Source: Bacteroidota bacterium
GTDB taxonomy: Bacteria > Bacteroidota > Bacteroidia > Chitinophagales > Saprospiraceae
Assembly (NCBI GenBank): GCA_003045895.1
Contig: PZPC01000024.1
Span: forward strand, 1-64,000
Direction of reading: 5' to 3'
Length of the DNA stretch: 64,000 nt
A model generated the notes under the pieces. It saw only the letters and a list, made by a program, of their open reading frames with translations, did not search any database and was not told the origin of the DNA. Of the stretch, positions 42,774-53,331 are shown piece after piece (within the stretch, counting starts at the first letter, position 1; every line of letters starts with the position of its first letter). The position numbers were made by a program, and so were the translations under genes.

Positions 42774-43952
42774 ATGAAAACCATCAAGCGTATCGCAAGT
42801 GCCCTGGCCGTGTTGGCGCTTTTATTTTTCGCCTGTGAGCAACCCGAAATTGGGCCTACGGTCTCGTGTGCCGCACCTCCCCCAACGGTTCACCCCAAGG
42901 CCGCTGTCTACCAGGCGGTATTGGACGAATACACGGCTCAGGGGTTACCGGGCATTTCCGCGCTGGTACGCGACGATTGGGGCGTCTGGATCGGTGCGTC
43001 CGGAAAAGCGGATATCGCCGCCGGAATCGATATGGCAGGGTGTACCGTTTCCAAAGCAGCCAGTATTACCAAGACGTTTGTGGCTACGCTAACCCTGCTG
43101 TTGGTAGAAGAAGGCGCGTTGTCGCTGGATGCCCCACTCACCAAATGGCTTTCGGGTGAGGTTGTAGAGCGGGTGCCCAATGTGCGGAGTTGTACCGTCC
43201 GCCAACTGCTCAACCACACGACGGGTATCCCCGACTTAATTGATGAGGATGCCTTTTACTTGGGTGTACTCAATGATCCGGCCAAAAAATGGACCCCGGA
43301 CGAACTCATCACTTACGTTTTTGATGACGATCCCCTCTTTGCGCCGGGTACCGATGTGCGTTATTCCAACACCAATTACCTGCTCCTGGTCATGGTTATT
43401 AACCAGGCAACGGGCCGCGACCACGCGCAGTTGCTTCGGGAAAAAGTGATCGAGCCCCTCGGCCTGAGTCATACGTACTACTACTGGCACGATCCGCTGC
43501 CCCTCCATGTGGCGCAGGGATACTTCGACCTCTACAACAACGGTACCATCCTGAACCTGACCAACTACAATACGGGGAGTGGGAATGGCTACGGCGGGAT
43601 TTACGCCAACGTCGAAGACCTGCAGACCTTCATCGAAGCGTTGGTATACCAAAAAACGGTGCTTTCTCCGGAGAGCCTGGCCGAAATGCTCACCTTTACG
43701 GCGCCCGAAGCAGGTGCCAACCGGGCCAATGGCCTGGGAATCTTCCGCGACTTCCTGGAACGGGCACCCGACCAGTTTGCCTACGGGCACCGCGGGCGGG
43801 ACCTCAGTTATACGGCAGATATGTACTGGTTTCCCAACCAAAATTACACCATGACCTACCTGGTCAACTACGGCACCGACGCCAAGAGCAGCCTGCGGTC
43901 CGTGTTTTTTGATTTCCGCACGGCTATGGTGGACGCGATAATGGAACCTTGA
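42774..43952 (+). CDS. Serine hydrolase lipoprotein (class C beta-lactamase family)
   Basis: A 392-residue protein. The leader MKTIKRIASALAVLALLFFAC gives a lipobox Cys at 21. The catalytic S-x-x-K is SITK (97-100) in CTVSKAASITKTFVATL; the Tyr motif is RYSNTNYLLL (Y-S-N, about 197-199). The C-terminal YGHRGRDLSYTADMYWFP carries H-x-G-like features. The family includes D-aminopeptidases, esterases and penicillin-binding proteins; beta-lactam hydrolysis is not implied. Possibly co-transcribed with the upstream barrel-like protein. Confidence 0.92.
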   Translation: MKTIKRIASALAVLALLFFACEQPEIGPTVSCAAPPPTVHPKAAVYQAVLDEYTAQGLPGISALVRDDWGVWIGASGKADIAAGIDMAGCTVSKAASITKTFVATLTLLLVEEGALSLDAPLTKWLSGEVVERVPNVRSCTVRQLLNHTTGIPDLIDEDAFYLGVLNDPAKKWTPDELITYVFDDDPLFAPGTDVRYSNTNYLLLVMVINQATGRDHAQLLREKVIEPLGLSHTYYYWHDPLPLHVAQGYFDLYNNGTILNLTNYNTGSGNGYGGIYANVEDLQTFIEALVYQKTVLSPESLAEMLTFTAPEAGANRANGLGIFRDFLERAPDQFAYGHRGRDLSYTADMYWFPNQNYTMTYLVNYGTDAKSSLRSVFFDFRTAMVDAIMEP

Positions 43953-43990
43953 GCTCGGAATAAAGACGGCTAACTAAGCAGGAATAGTGA

Positions 43991-44515
43991 TCAGGCAATG
44001 GGTGGTGGCCAATTTTTTCGCCGGACGGCGTATACCAGTTCGTCGAAATATTCACCGTTTTTGTAAAGGGTTTTTTCGAATTTTCCTTCGAGCACAAACC
44101 CGGCCTTTTCCAGTACCCGTTGCGAGGCCAGGTTGGTGCCGAACGGGCGGGCAAAAATCCGGTCAATGAGGTAGGTGCTAAAGGCAAAGTCGAGGATTTC
44201 CGGGATGGCGCGCATGACAATCCCCTGCCCCCAGAACGGTTCGGCCAGCCAGTAACCCAGTTCGGCATTTTTTTCGTAGATATCCGCCTGTGGATGAATA
44301 CCAATGCCCCCAGCCGCCTGGCTGGCTACTTCAATGGCAAAAAGATGGACGGGGTTGTCCTGGTTGGCAAGGGCAATGAAGGAACGACCGTCTTTTTCGG
44401 TGTACGGAAAGGGGAATTTATTCGTCAGGTTTTTCGCGACGTTCCAATTGTTGGCGTACTGCACCAGGCTGTCCAAATCGGTAATGGCCCAGGGCCTGAT
44501 TTTGAAGGGAGTCAT
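43991..44515 (-). CDS. GNAT-family N-acetyltransferase (RimJ/RimL-like)
   Basis: A 174-residue GCN5-type acetyltransferase. RPWAITDLDSLVQYANNWNVAKNLTNKFPFPYT is the family opening. AGGIGIHP and the acetyl-CoA region AELGYWLAEPFWGQGIVMRAIPEILDFAF (Q-G-x-x-x) are present, as is ARPFGTNLASQRVLEKAGFVLEGKFEKTLYKNG, the RimJ/L hallmark. It acetylates an alpha-amino group of an unknown substrate; a role in ribosomal protein acetylation or antibiotic resistance is not shown. Confidence 0.92.
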   Translation of the reverse strand: MTPFKIRPWAITDLDSLVQYANNWNVAKNLTNKFPFPYTEKDGRSFIALANQDNPVHLFAIEVASQAAGGIGIHPQADIYEKNAELGYWLAEPFWGQGIVMRAIPEILDFAFSTYLIDRIFARPFGTNLASQRVLEKAGFVLEGKFEKTLYKNGEYFDELVYAVRRKNWPPPIA

Positions 44516-44618
44516 AGGCTTGTGGTAGATTGTGAAACGGTCAAACGCCCGCTGCTATCCTGTTGGTTCCTTTTTGCCAAGGTTTTTTTTTCCTGATTTC
44601 AAACGGACCGCGCACTAC

Positions 44619-45782
44619 CTATAAACCGGCAAAATGCTGCCCCTCGCGTGCCAGTCGGCGCAACAACGGGCTGCAGCGGTACCGTTCTTCGTGGTATTCG
44701 CGGTAGTGGGCATCCAGTTGTGCGACCACGTAGGGGAGGCCCAGTTCGTTGGCCCAGGCCAGCAGGCCCCGCGGATAGTTGACGCCCCGGGTCATCGCCA
44801 ACTCAATGGCAGCTGGCGTAGCAACACCCAGGTAGACGGCATCGGCTGCCTCGTTGATGAGCATGACCAGGATGCGGTGGAGGATGGCCTGGCCCAGGGC
44901 CGGGTCCGTATTTGGGAGGGGAGGGGTAGCTCCGCTGGCGTAATCGTAGAAGCCCCGCCCGGTCTTGCGGCCCAGGTAACCGGCGTCCACCAGGCGTTGT
45001 TGCGTAAAGCTGGGCTTGTAGCGGGGATCGAAGTAGAAGGCGGTGAAAACCGTTTCGGTTACGAGGTAGTTGACATCGTGGCCAATGTAGTCCATCAGGG
45101 CAAAGGGCCCCATGCGGAAGCCGCCGAGTTCGGTCATGGCCCAGTCGATGGTCGCAATATCTGCCAGGCCTTCGTCGTAGATGCGCAGGGCCTCGCCGTA
45201 GAAAGGCCGGGCGACGCGGTTGACGATGAATCCGGGGGTGTCTTTGGCCAGCACGGGAATTTTACCCCAGTCTTGCATCAGTTGCAGGGCCCACTGCGTT
45301 GTTGTGGGGTCGGTCTGTACGGCGGGTATCACCTCCACCAGCGCCATCAGGGGTGCCGGATTGAAGAAGTGCAGCCCGAGTACGCGCCCGGGCTTTTTGC
45401 AGGCCGCCGCGATGGCCGTCACGGCCAATGAAGAGGTGTTGGTCGCCAGGACAGCGTCTTCCCGGAGCAGACCTTCGAGTTCTTCGAAGAGGGCTTTTTT
45501 GACGTCCAGCCTTTCCACAATGGCCTCGATCACCAACCCGGCCACGCTCAGGTCAGCCTGGTCGAGGGTATAGCAAATCCGTTGCTGGATGGCTGCCGCC
45601 TCCGCTGCCGTCAGGCGCCCCTTCTCGACCTGGCGATCCATGATCCGGGTCAGTTCCGTCTGGGCACGCCGCAAGGCATCGGGCTGCTTGTCGTATAACA
45701 GGACCTGGTGGCCTGCCGTGGCCGCCACCTGTGCTATTCCGCTGCCCATGGCGCCACTGCCTACTACACCTACAATGATCAT
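44619..45782 (-). CDS. 3-hydroxyacyl-CoA dehydrogenase (PaaH/Hbd-like)
   Basis: A 387-residue NAD-dependent dehydrogenase. The start is set at 45782 (MIIVGVVGSGAMGSGIAQVAATAG) because a TAACTTTG box lies just upstream at 45804-45811, inside the longer open frame. Rossmann GxGxMGxGI (8-16), NTSSLAVTAIAAACKKPGRVLGLHFFNPAPLMALVEVIPA with the catalytic His, and GFIVNRVARPFYGEAL are family signatures. A second C-terminal domain (ILHRILVMLINEAADAVYLGVA) makes it the two-domain PaaH type. It oxidises 3-hydroxyacyl-CoA in fatty acid or phenylacetate degradation. Confidence 0.93.
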   Translation of the reverse strand: MIIVGVVGSGAMGSGIAQVAATAGHQVLLYDKQPDALRRAQTELTRIMDRQVEKGRLTAAEAAAIQQRICYTLDQADLSVAGLVIEAIVERLDVKKALFEELEGLLREDAVLATNTSSLAVTAIAAACKKPGRVLGLHFFNPAPLMALVEVIPAVQTDPTTTQWALQLMQDWGKIPVLAKDTPGFIVNRVARPFYGEALRIYDEGLADIATIDWAMTELGGFRMGPFALMDYIGHDVNYLVTETVFTAFYFDPRYKPSFTQQRLVDAGYLGRKTGRGFYDYASGATPPLPNTDPALGQAILHRILVMLINEAADAVYLGVATPAAIELAMTRGVNYPRGLLAWANELGLPYVVAQLDAHYREYHEERYRCSPLLRRLAREGQHFAGL

Positions 45783-45803
45783 AAACTGTTTTTTGGATAC
45801 CCG

Positions 45804-45811
45804 CAAAGTTA
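45804..45811 (-). promoter_or_regulatory. Putative -7 box (TAACTTTG) of the hydroxyacyl-CoA dehydrogenase gene
   Basis: An exact TAnnTTTG match on the minus strand, 21 nt before the chosen ATG at 45782. It supports this start over the longer frame. Confidence 0.45.
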
Positions 45812-45874
45812 AAGACTTCTCGTAGTAATTCGGACAGTTCTTCACTTTTAGCAGCGATTACCGCCCGAACGGTG

Positions 45875-45882
45875 TACTTTTG
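45875..45882 (+). promoter_or_regulatory. Putative -7 box (TACTTTTG)
   Basis: An exact TAnnTTTG match 27 nt before the ATG at 45910, supporting that start over the upstream in-frame ATG at 45880, which overlaps the box. Confidence 0.45.
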
Positions 45883-45909
45883 TGCCTGAAACATCCAATA
45901 CAAATTATA

Positions 45910-46911
45910 ATGAAAAAGCTATTCCTCCTAAGCGCCCTCGCGCTCTTTACCTTCCTGAGCTACACGCAGGCGCAAGCCGTAGCCAAGACAATTGTGGTAG
46001 AACATTTTACCAACTCCCGTTGTGGTATCTGTGCCAGTCGCAATCCCGGCTTTTACGCCAACCTGAACCAACAGGAAGGCGTGCTGCACCTGGCTATCCA
46101 CCCCAGCTCGCCTTACAACAGCTGTATCTTTTACCTGGCCAACCCGGTAGAAAACGATGCCCGCACCAATTACTATGGTATTTACGGCGGTACACCAAGG
46201 TTGGTTATTGAGGGCGTAGTGATTTCGGCCGGAACCAATTATGGCAACGCCAGCATTTTTACCCCCTACCAAAACCAAACCACCCCCGTCAGCCTGCGTA
46301 TCCGCCAAACCAAGGAACAAGGGATGATGACCGTATCGGTTACCATTAAGGCCGAAGCCGACAATACCATCGGCGATGCCCGCCTGTTCCTGGCGGCTGC
46401 CGAAAAGCGCGTGGTTTACAACGCACCCAACGGTGAAGGCGAACACCACGACGTCTTCCGCAAGACCTTCAACGGCGAACCTACCGGCGCCACCGTCGCG
46501 GTACCCGCCATTGCTGGCGATTCCCTGGTCATCACCGGTATGCTCACCCCCGACGCCAACTGGGTATTCGACCAACTCTACACCATGGCCATCCTGCAGT
46601 CGGCTACCGACCGCGAGGTGTTCCAGGCTGCCGCCGCCGCTCCCTCCGACAACGAACCCCTGGTCGGTACCTTCGAGGTGAACGAACTGGCAGCCAGCAT
46701 CTTCCCCAATCCGGTAACCGACCTCCTGCAGGTGCGGCTGGCGGGTAGCGAAAAAGCCCGGGTGCGCCTCTACAGCACCCAGGGTGTGTTGCTCCAGGAG
46801 CAAAGCTTTGTGGGCCAGGTCAGCCTGGACGTCGCCACCTACCCAGCGGGCATCTACTGGTTGGAAGTGGAAGCAGCTGGTAAGCAGGCCGTGCGCAAGA
46901 TCGTGAAGTAA
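45910..46911 (+). CDS. Omp28-like thioredoxin-fold protein with T9SS sorting domain
   Basis: A 333-residue secreted protein. Signal peptide MKKLFLLSALALFTFLSYTQA. Residues 25-125 are thioredoxin-like: VVEHFTNSRCGICASRNPGFY with a CGIC pair (Cys 38 and 41) and a later GGTPRLVIEG cis-Pro-type loop, as in Omp28-related proteins. The C-terminal 80 residues are a type A T9SS sorting domain: AASIFPNPVTDLLQVRL, ARVRLYSTQGVLLQEQSF, VATYPAGIYWLEVEAAGKQAVRKIVK. It is expected to cross the outer membrane through T9SS. Confidence 0.92.
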   Translation: MKKLFLLSALALFTFLSYTQAQAVAKTIVVEHFTNSRCGICASRNPGFYANLNQQEGVLHLAIHPSSPYNSCIFYLANPVENDARTNYYGIYGGTPRLVIEGVVISAGTNYGNASIFTPYQNQTTPVSLRIRQTKEQGMMTVSVTIKAEADNTIGDARLFLAAAEKRVVYNAPNGEGEHHDVFRKTFNGEPTGATVAVPAIAGDSLVITGMLTPDANWVFDQLYTMAILQSATDREVFQAAAAAPSDNEPLVGTFEVNELAASIFPNPVTDLLQVRLAGSEKARVRLYSTQGVLLQEQSFVGQVSLDVATYPAGIYWLEVEAAGKQAVRKIVK

Positions 46912-46961
46912 TTTGCTTCCAATGAAATAGCTGTTAACCCCCCAAGGGGGAGCCAACCGCA

Positions 46962-46995
46962 AAGGGGCAAGGGTGTTCAGTCACCCTTGCCCCTT
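46962..46995 (+). terminator. Bidirectional terminator, Omp28-like/PorP
   Basis: A 14-bp perfect stem (aaggggcaagggtg / cacccttgcccctt) with a 6-nt loop, between the convergent Omp28-like and PorP/SprF genes. Confidence 0.65.
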
Positions 46996-47038
46996 ACCTT
47001 TTTTCCAAACCCCTCCAACCTTTCCACTTCAACCCTTC

Positions 47039-48073
47039 CTAAAAAGCAGGACAATACACCTTGCTACAGGCACTGCGGCCAAACTGGTAGTTCAGCATAA
47101 GCTCCAGGCTCTGGGGTCCGCCGGCCAGGGTTTTCATGCCGCCGTCGTAGTTGAAGGTCAGTTGAAAGGTGTCGTAGACGAGGCCAGCGGTGAAGACGTA
47201 GGCATCGCTGCGCAGCCCTTCGAAGCCCCGCGCGCTGCGGTAGCCAGCACCCAGCCGGAAGGTGAATCCACCCCCTGGTTTCATCAGAAAAGTAATATTG
47301 CTGAGCAGCTGGCGGTGTGGATCTTGTACCCGGTAAATGCTTTGGACGGATACCCCGGCCTTTTTGGGCATCCAGGTGAAGCTGCCGTGGCCCACAAAAT
47401 GAGAATTGATGGTACGGCCCAGGCGGCCATCATTGATGCCGAGCAACGACCAGTTGGGCCGGTTGAGGTGCTTGGCGGCGAAACCCACCTGAAAGCCCCA
47501 GTCGCCCCGCTCGGTAGGGGCGAAGGTGAGGGCTACGCCGGCACCCCAGTCGGCCACCGCAGTGGTGCTACTCCCTTCAATTTCGCTGGGCAGATCCGGA
47601 TGGTCGAATTGCTCATCGAAGGACAGGTCATTGATGTCGAGGCGGTGGGTAATAAAGCCCGCTTCCGCACCCAGCAGCAGGTAGCGAACCTGGTCGCTAC
47701 GCTGGTCCAGTACTTTGATGTAGGCCACCGACAGGCTGCCGTCCAGCCGCTGGAGCGGTAAGTCGCCGCGCTCGTCGCCCACCACGGCGAGGCCCAGCGC
47801 CAGGTAATTGCCTTTAAAGGGCAAACAAAAGCGGTGCTCCAGCCCTGCGGAATAAGTGCGAAAAGCACCCTGCCGCCCCAGTAGGTTGGCCCACTGCTGG
47901 CGGTGACTCAGCGACAAGCGCCAGTCGTTGTTGTTGATCTGTCCGGTCAGCGCCGGATTGACGCCCAACGGATTACCGGCAGCAAATGAAAAATGAGGGT
48001 CCTGGGCCACCAACGACAGGGCCAGGAAGTGGAGACATAACAAGACGGGCAGCGACTTTTTCATACGGTTCAT
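47039..48073 (-). CDS. PorP/SprF-family type IX secretion membrane protein
   Basis: A 344-residue outer-membrane protein with a signal peptide (MNRMKKSLPVLLCLHFLALSLVAQDPHFS). Signatures: HFSFAAGNPLGVNPALTG, RLSLSHRQQWANLLGRQGAFRTYSAGLEH, LALGLAVVGDERGDLPLQRL, and a C-terminal strand FQLTFNYDGGMKTLAGGPQSLELMLNYQFG. PorP/SprF proteins often pair with large adhesin-like substrates that have a gliding-motility C-terminus. Exactly that gene lies upstream (gap 28 nt), so this probably serves its secretion or attachment. Confidence 0.93.
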   Translation of the reverse strand: MNRMKKSLPVLLCLHFLALSLVAQDPHFSFAAGNPLGVNPALTGQINNNDWRLSLSHRQQWANLLGRQGAFRTYSAGLEHRFCLPFKGNYLALGLAVVGDERGDLPLQRLDGSLSVAYIKVLDQRSDQVRYLLLGAEAGFITHRLDINDLSFDEQFDHPDLPSEIEGSSTTAVADWGAGVALTFAPTERGDWGFQVGFAAKHLNRPNWSLLGINDGRLGRTINSHFVGHGSFTWMPKKAGVSVQSIYRVQDPHRQLLSNITFLMKPGGGFTFRLGAGYRSARGFEGLRSDAYVFTAGLVYDTFQLTFNYDGGMKTLAGGPQSLELMLNYQFGRSACSKVYCPAF

Positions 48074-48101
48074 TTAAGACGGTAACAGAATGGTGGGGAT
48101 C

Positions 48102-51100
48102 TTAACGAAGGAGCAACACATCACCCGAAAAGCGCTCCGGTGCTACCTGGTCCACGTACCTGACCGTTACCTGGTAGACGTAAACGCCGGGAGCCACGTC
48201 CGCATCGCCCATTTTGCCATCCCAGCCGTAGGCCCGGTCGTTGGGCGGAAAGTTTCGGGCTTCGAAGAGCAGGCCGCCCCAGCGGTCGAAAATCTGGAAA
48301 GACTGGATTTCCACAATCGCCTGGGGGTTGGCACTCCTGACGCGGAAAATATCGTTGCGGCCATCCAGGTTGGGCGTGAAGGCGTCGGGCAGGAAAATAT
48401 CCCGGCTCCCGTCCACCAGCACCAAAACGGTGTCCCGGTTGGTACAGCCGTTCTCATTGGTCATGGTCAGCTCGTAAAAGGTATCGTAAAAGGGTTGGGC
48501 GGTAGGTTCCGGGCAGTCGGCACAATCAACCTGATCGGCGGGAAACCAGGAGAACGTCGGCACATTGGCGGTGTAGTCGGTGGTGAAAGTCACCGTTTCG
48601 CCCAGACCGATGCGCACGGTATCTTCCACGACATTCAAGGCCGTGGGGTCGGGCTCGAAGACTTCGTAGTCGGCAAAAGCCGGGCACCCTTTGCTATCCA
48701 GCAGCTGCAGGTCGTAGCTGCCTGGCCCCAGGTTGTCGAAGCGGGTCACGTTGATCCCGCCCGCCGAATAGTCGTTTCCATTGACCAGTACCAGGTACGG
48801 AAAGGTCCCTCCAGCTACGTCCGTGAGCACAATCGCGCCATCATTTTCTCCATAACAGGAAATGTGCAGCACGGAATCGCGGAAAGTAAGCGGATCGGGC
48901 TGGGCCAGGGGAACTTCCGTGAGCTGGGTACAGCCCTGGGCGTCGGTCAGGAGTAGGGTATAGGTGCCGGCCAGCAGGTTGTTGATGGCGTTGGCCGCAC
49001 TGCCGGTATTCCAGCTCAGCTGATAGGGTTCCGTGCCACCGACAATGCCCCCGACCACCAGACGGCCGTCGGATCCAGCGAAGCAAGACACGTTGGTGGT
49101 CTCAATGGTTGCCGTCAGGGCGGGCGGTTCGGCGAGCAGGAGGGTGGTGTCCCAGCGGCAGTTATTCACATCGATCAGGTTGACGGTGTAAGTACCGGCG
49201 ACCAAATTTTCTATATCCGCCGTCGCGGCGCCGTTGGACCAGTTGTAGCTGTAGGGCGCCGTTCCCGACCAGGTAGAAAGGTCGATGCTGCCGTCGTTCC
49301 CGCCGGCACAACGCACCTCCTGGATGCTGGCCGTCGCCGCCACGGGCGGAAAAACGGTGATGGTTTGCCGGGCGGTATCGGCACAGCCGCTACTGCCGGT
49401 TACCAAAAGTTCAACGGTGTAGACGCCGGCGTCGGCGAAAGTATGGCTCAGGTTGTCGGCAAAGGAGGTGAGGCCATCGCCAAAATCCCAGCGGAGGCTG
49501 GCAACCGGTCCCGTACTGCTACTGGCAAAGGCCAGCGGTACGCCTGCACACACCGTGGCGGTGGCGGTTTGCAGAATGGCCGTTGGCGTAGGGTCGATGG
49601 TAATGGACTGCGTAAGTTCCGCCTGGCAGATGCCGCCAGCAATAGCGGTGAGGGTGACGGTGTAGGTGCCCGCGGCCGGGTAGAGGTGGATGGGGTGGGT
49701 GAGGGTCGAGGTCGTGCCATCACCGAAGTCCCACCGGTAGCTGTCGGCGCGCAGGGATTCGTTGGTAAAATGGATGGAATCGGGAAAGCAGCCGTTCATC
49801 GTAGCAAAACGAAAAGCCGGGAGGGGCAAATCGCGTACGTATACTGGTAGGGTCAGCGTGTCGGTACAGAAGTTGTCGTCCTGCACGATTTGGGTGACCG
49901 CAAAAGCCCCGGGGGTGGCGTATACGTGGTTGGTGACGCAGTCGGCGCTGTTGTTGCCGTCGCCCAGGCGGTAATTGCAGGTTAGGTTATCGCCCACTGC
50001 CGTGCTGGTGAGGGTGATGGCTGCACCCAGGCAGAGGGAATCGGTGAAGACGAAGCCAGCAGCAGGAGGCGCGAAAATTTGTACCGGCTGGCACAAGGTC
50101 GCCGAGCAGGTGGTAGCGGCCGTGGAAAACACCGTCAGGCAAACCTGGTAGGTCCCCGGTTCCTGAAAAACGTGTAGCGGCGCAGTTTCCGAAGAATTGG
50201 GAGAGCCGTCGCCAAAATCCCACGAAGTCTGGGTGATGCCTACACTGGTATTCCGAAAGCGGAGGGCGTCGCCGGGGCAACCAAAGGCGGGGTTCTCCCA
50301 CTGCGCTACCGGTCGTTCCACCACCGTCACCGGTTTGGAAAAACGATCCGTTCCGCAACCAAAGGCCTGCTGGGTGACGGTATACACACCCGGGCTGGCG
50401 TAGGTGTAGACCGGATTGGACTCGGTCGTCGTGTTGCCGTCGCCAAAATCGTAGACAACCGGTACCCCGCTGGTGGCGAAGTTGACGAAGTTGACGCTGT
50501 CGCCCACGCAGACCACGAGTGGGAAGGTATTGAAGAAAGCCCGCACATTGGTCGGCACCACCACCACCGGCTGGCACAGGGTATCGCTGCCGCAGGTGTT
50601 GGTGATGACCAGGCAAATGGCAAGGGTGTCGGCAACCTCCGTTGTATAGGCAATGACGGGTTCCAGGGAATCCGTCGAGATCAGCTGGTCGTTGAGGTAC
50701 CAGGCGTACTGGTCGGGGTTGCCCCGCGACACGTTGGCCAGCAGGATGGTATCGCCCGAGCAGTACTGGTTTTGGTCGATACCCAGGCGGGAAACGGGTA
50801 AGGGTTCCACCACCACGGTGTCGGTGATGGTGGCGCAGTCGTTGGTGACCACCTGCCGCAATTCGTAGGTTTCGGACTGGTCCACTGCTTCCAGCACCAG
50901 CGGTGGCGGGTTGGCCACCTGGCTGAGCAAAGCGCCGTTGCGGTACCAGGCGTAGCGCAGGTTGTTGCCCATGGCCGTATTGGTGATCGCGACGGCCAGC
51001 CCGGTACACCGATTGGGGTCGTAAGCGAGTTCGAAACCCGCCACGGGCACGGCGTCAATAGCTACGGTACGGGACACCGTCTTGCTGCAATTGCCCAGGG

Positions 51101-52877
51101 TAATGGTAGCTGCGACCACGTAACTGCCCGCCGCGGGAAAGGTATGGCAGGGTGCGGTGGCCGTACTGGTGCCCGTGCCGGCAAAGTCCCAGGTTACGGT
51201 ATCAAAATCGGCCATATCCTGTAGGGCAAAACAAAGGGTGTTGCCATTACAGGTGTCGACGATAAAGTCGAAGTCCAGGGTGCTCACCACGACGGTGAAA
51301 CTGTCCTGATTAGAGCAGGAGGGGAAGGCCGCATTCTCGAAGGCGTACCTCAGGGTATATTCACCGGCTCCAATTCCCGGATCGAAGACGCCGGCAGGCG
51401 TGACCCCCACGCCCGACCAGGTGCCGCCGCTGGGGGTAGCGGCGAAGGTCACCGGCTCGTCGTCGATACACAACACCGTAGCTGGCGGCAGGTTGAGGGC
51501 TGCGCCGACGATGGTAAAGAGCCGCTGATCGGTGGTAATACACGGTTCGTTGCCGTAACTGATGGTGTAGGTTCCGGCGGGATAGGCCGTTGGGTCGAGG
51601 GTGCCGTTGAACGGGTCGCCGTTGATTCGCCACTGGCCATTGGCTGGTGTTGCCGCAAAGGCGAAAGGCCCGTCGAGCGCACAAACGGTGGTGTCGGGCG
51701 TCAGGATGGCTGCTACATCCTGGGTCAGCACCAGGAAGGTGTCGCGCAAAACAGCATTGTTGCAAAAATTGCTGGCCCCGGCAGCTTCAACGAAGTAAGT
51801 GCCAGCGGTCAGCGTGAGGGGGAAGGTTATTTGTGGGGCACCATTGATGGTGTAATTTACATGGTCGAGTAAGGGGGTAGGAGAATAGTCGAGAGACACG
51901 CAACCATCGGGCTGGGGGTTCAGCGAAAAGCTGCCGCCCTCCACCACAAAGGTGAGGGTGTCGTAGGCGGGTTGGTTGCACAGGTTGTTGGCGCTCAGCA
52001 CCACGGTGTAGATGCCCTCGGCCGTAAAGATCACTTGCTGGTAAGATGAATCGGGAACCGTTTGGGGAGGAGGCAGTACCCACGTGTAGCTATCGCCCGT
52101 GATGACTTCCCAAAAGTAAACTGTTTCCACGTCCGGATTTTCTTCGGCCTGGAGGGTGATCCGTACGGAGTCGCCCTGCAGACAGACCTGGTAGGGGTTG
52201 CCCCCGTTGGGATCTACTACGCCGATGGGTGCGCTCCCCACGGCCGTGGCCGGCGCCAGCACCTCGATGGTGTCGCGGGTACTGTCCGACCCGCAGTCGT
52301 TGCGCACTTCCAGGGTGGCAACGTAGGTGCCGGGAGTGGTATAGGTATGGCAGCCGTTGGTGGTGGAGGTCGTCCCGTCGCCAAAATCTCAAAGGACAAC
52401 TTCCAGGTTGGTGGTGGGGCAGGAATTGTTGCCGAAACAGACTTCCTCGCCCAGGCAGGCGACGGATTGGTCGTTGCCAATGATGGCAATGGGCTTGTTT
52501 TTGAAGGTCGGAAAAAAGGCATTGTTGAGCCGGGTGCTGTCTTCGAGTACGGTGTTGAGCCGCACGCCAAAATCATCGGTAGAGTAGCTGCAGGTGTTGA
52601 AGAAATCCGACAGGTCGTAGGTGTGGGTCTGATTGGGCGGGTTGGCGCTGCCTGGCACAATGGTCATGGGAGAACCATCGCCCCAGGTAATCTCAAACCG
52701 GTTGATGGGCTCGGTGAATTCTGGGTCTACACTGATGGTGACACAGATTTCGTAGAAGGGGGCATCAATACAGAGCTCCTGGGGGCCACTGCGTACCTGG
52801 ATTGTCGGCGGCTCTTGGGCCGCGAGTTGGGTAGCCACAAGGAGTAGGCACCCACCCATAAGGAGGCGAAAAAACAT
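48102..52877 (-). CDS. Giant PKD-repeat protein with gliding-motility-associated C-terminus, interrupted by an in-frame TGA
   Basis: A single frame of 1592 codons with one internal stop. The N-terminal part (52877-52389) starts with a signal peptide MFFRLLMGGCLLLVATQLAAQ and runs 162 residues to a TGA. The same frame continues without any other stop to 48102. It has a dozen or more PKD/Ig-like domains (for example SWDFGDGSPNSSE, RWDFGDGTTSTLTH, RWDFGDGLTSFAD), three SprB-like repeats (SCFAGSDGRL, SCYGENDGAI, RCAGGNDGSIDL) and the gliding C-terminal domain (IFLPDAFTPNLDGRNDIFRV, WGGLLFEARN, GVYVYQVTVRY). The TGA falls where PKD repeats have Trp (VVL-stop-DFGDG). It is a putative T9SS surface adhesin, perhaps inactivated. 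Paired with the PorP/SprF gene downstream. Confidence 0.88.
52389..52391 (-). other. In-frame TGA at a conserved PKD tryptophan
   Basis: On the minus strand the codons read GTT-GTC-CTT-TGA-GAT-TTT-GGC-GAC-GGG. The TGA is at 52389-52391. Other PKD repeats in the same gene have TGG-GAT-TTT-GGC-GAC. One G-to-A change explains it. Confidence 0.9.
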
Positions 52878-53331
52878 AGCAATGAGGGTGTTTCTGGGAC
52901 AATGATGTTATTCAAGCATAGGGTAAATTGAAGAAAAACGATAATGTATAATCGCTATTTTTTCAATTAATTAGATAATTTAACGTTGGAATTTAGCGCT
53001 GTGCAGATACGGTTAGGAAACGGTCGGAAGGGTGTAGGAAACGGCAGCGCTGCCGCCCATGAACTGGACGTTATTTTATCAGCAGCAGCAAAGGCAACCG
53101 CAGTGGAACGGATTTTAGTAATAATATAAGCGGTAAATCAGCTGAGTTGATGGCTATGCTTGCAGCTGGTTTTTCCGACCTGTTTTGCGGGGACCATGCC
53201 ACGCAGCAGGAGGATTTTTTTAACCAACTTGAATGGCCCTGATCAACGCAACTGTTCCCTGTACCAAGTGTTGTTTTTTTTCTATATTACCGTGCCTAAG
53301 CGCTTGTCTAAACTGGATCAAAACCTGCGGT
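52878..53331. other. 454-bp divergent intergenic region upstream of the LRR-STAND locus
   Basis: It separates the minus-strand PKD gene from the plus-strand LRR operon, so both promoters should lie here. It is AT-rich at 52920-52990. I found no convincing TAnnTTTG/TTG pair and no gene. Short in-frame ATGs before 53332 (53233, 53196) give sequences without leader or family features. Confidence 0.4.

Noticed and set aside
42774-43952. Antibiotic-resistance beta-lactamase
   Set aside because: Only the general serine hydrolase motifs (SITK, YSN) are seen. The family is dominated by esterases and peptidases, so resistance should not be inferred.
53233-53331. Earlier start for LRR-1
   Set aside because: The extra 33 residues are not conserved with LRR-2, and the leader begins at 53332.
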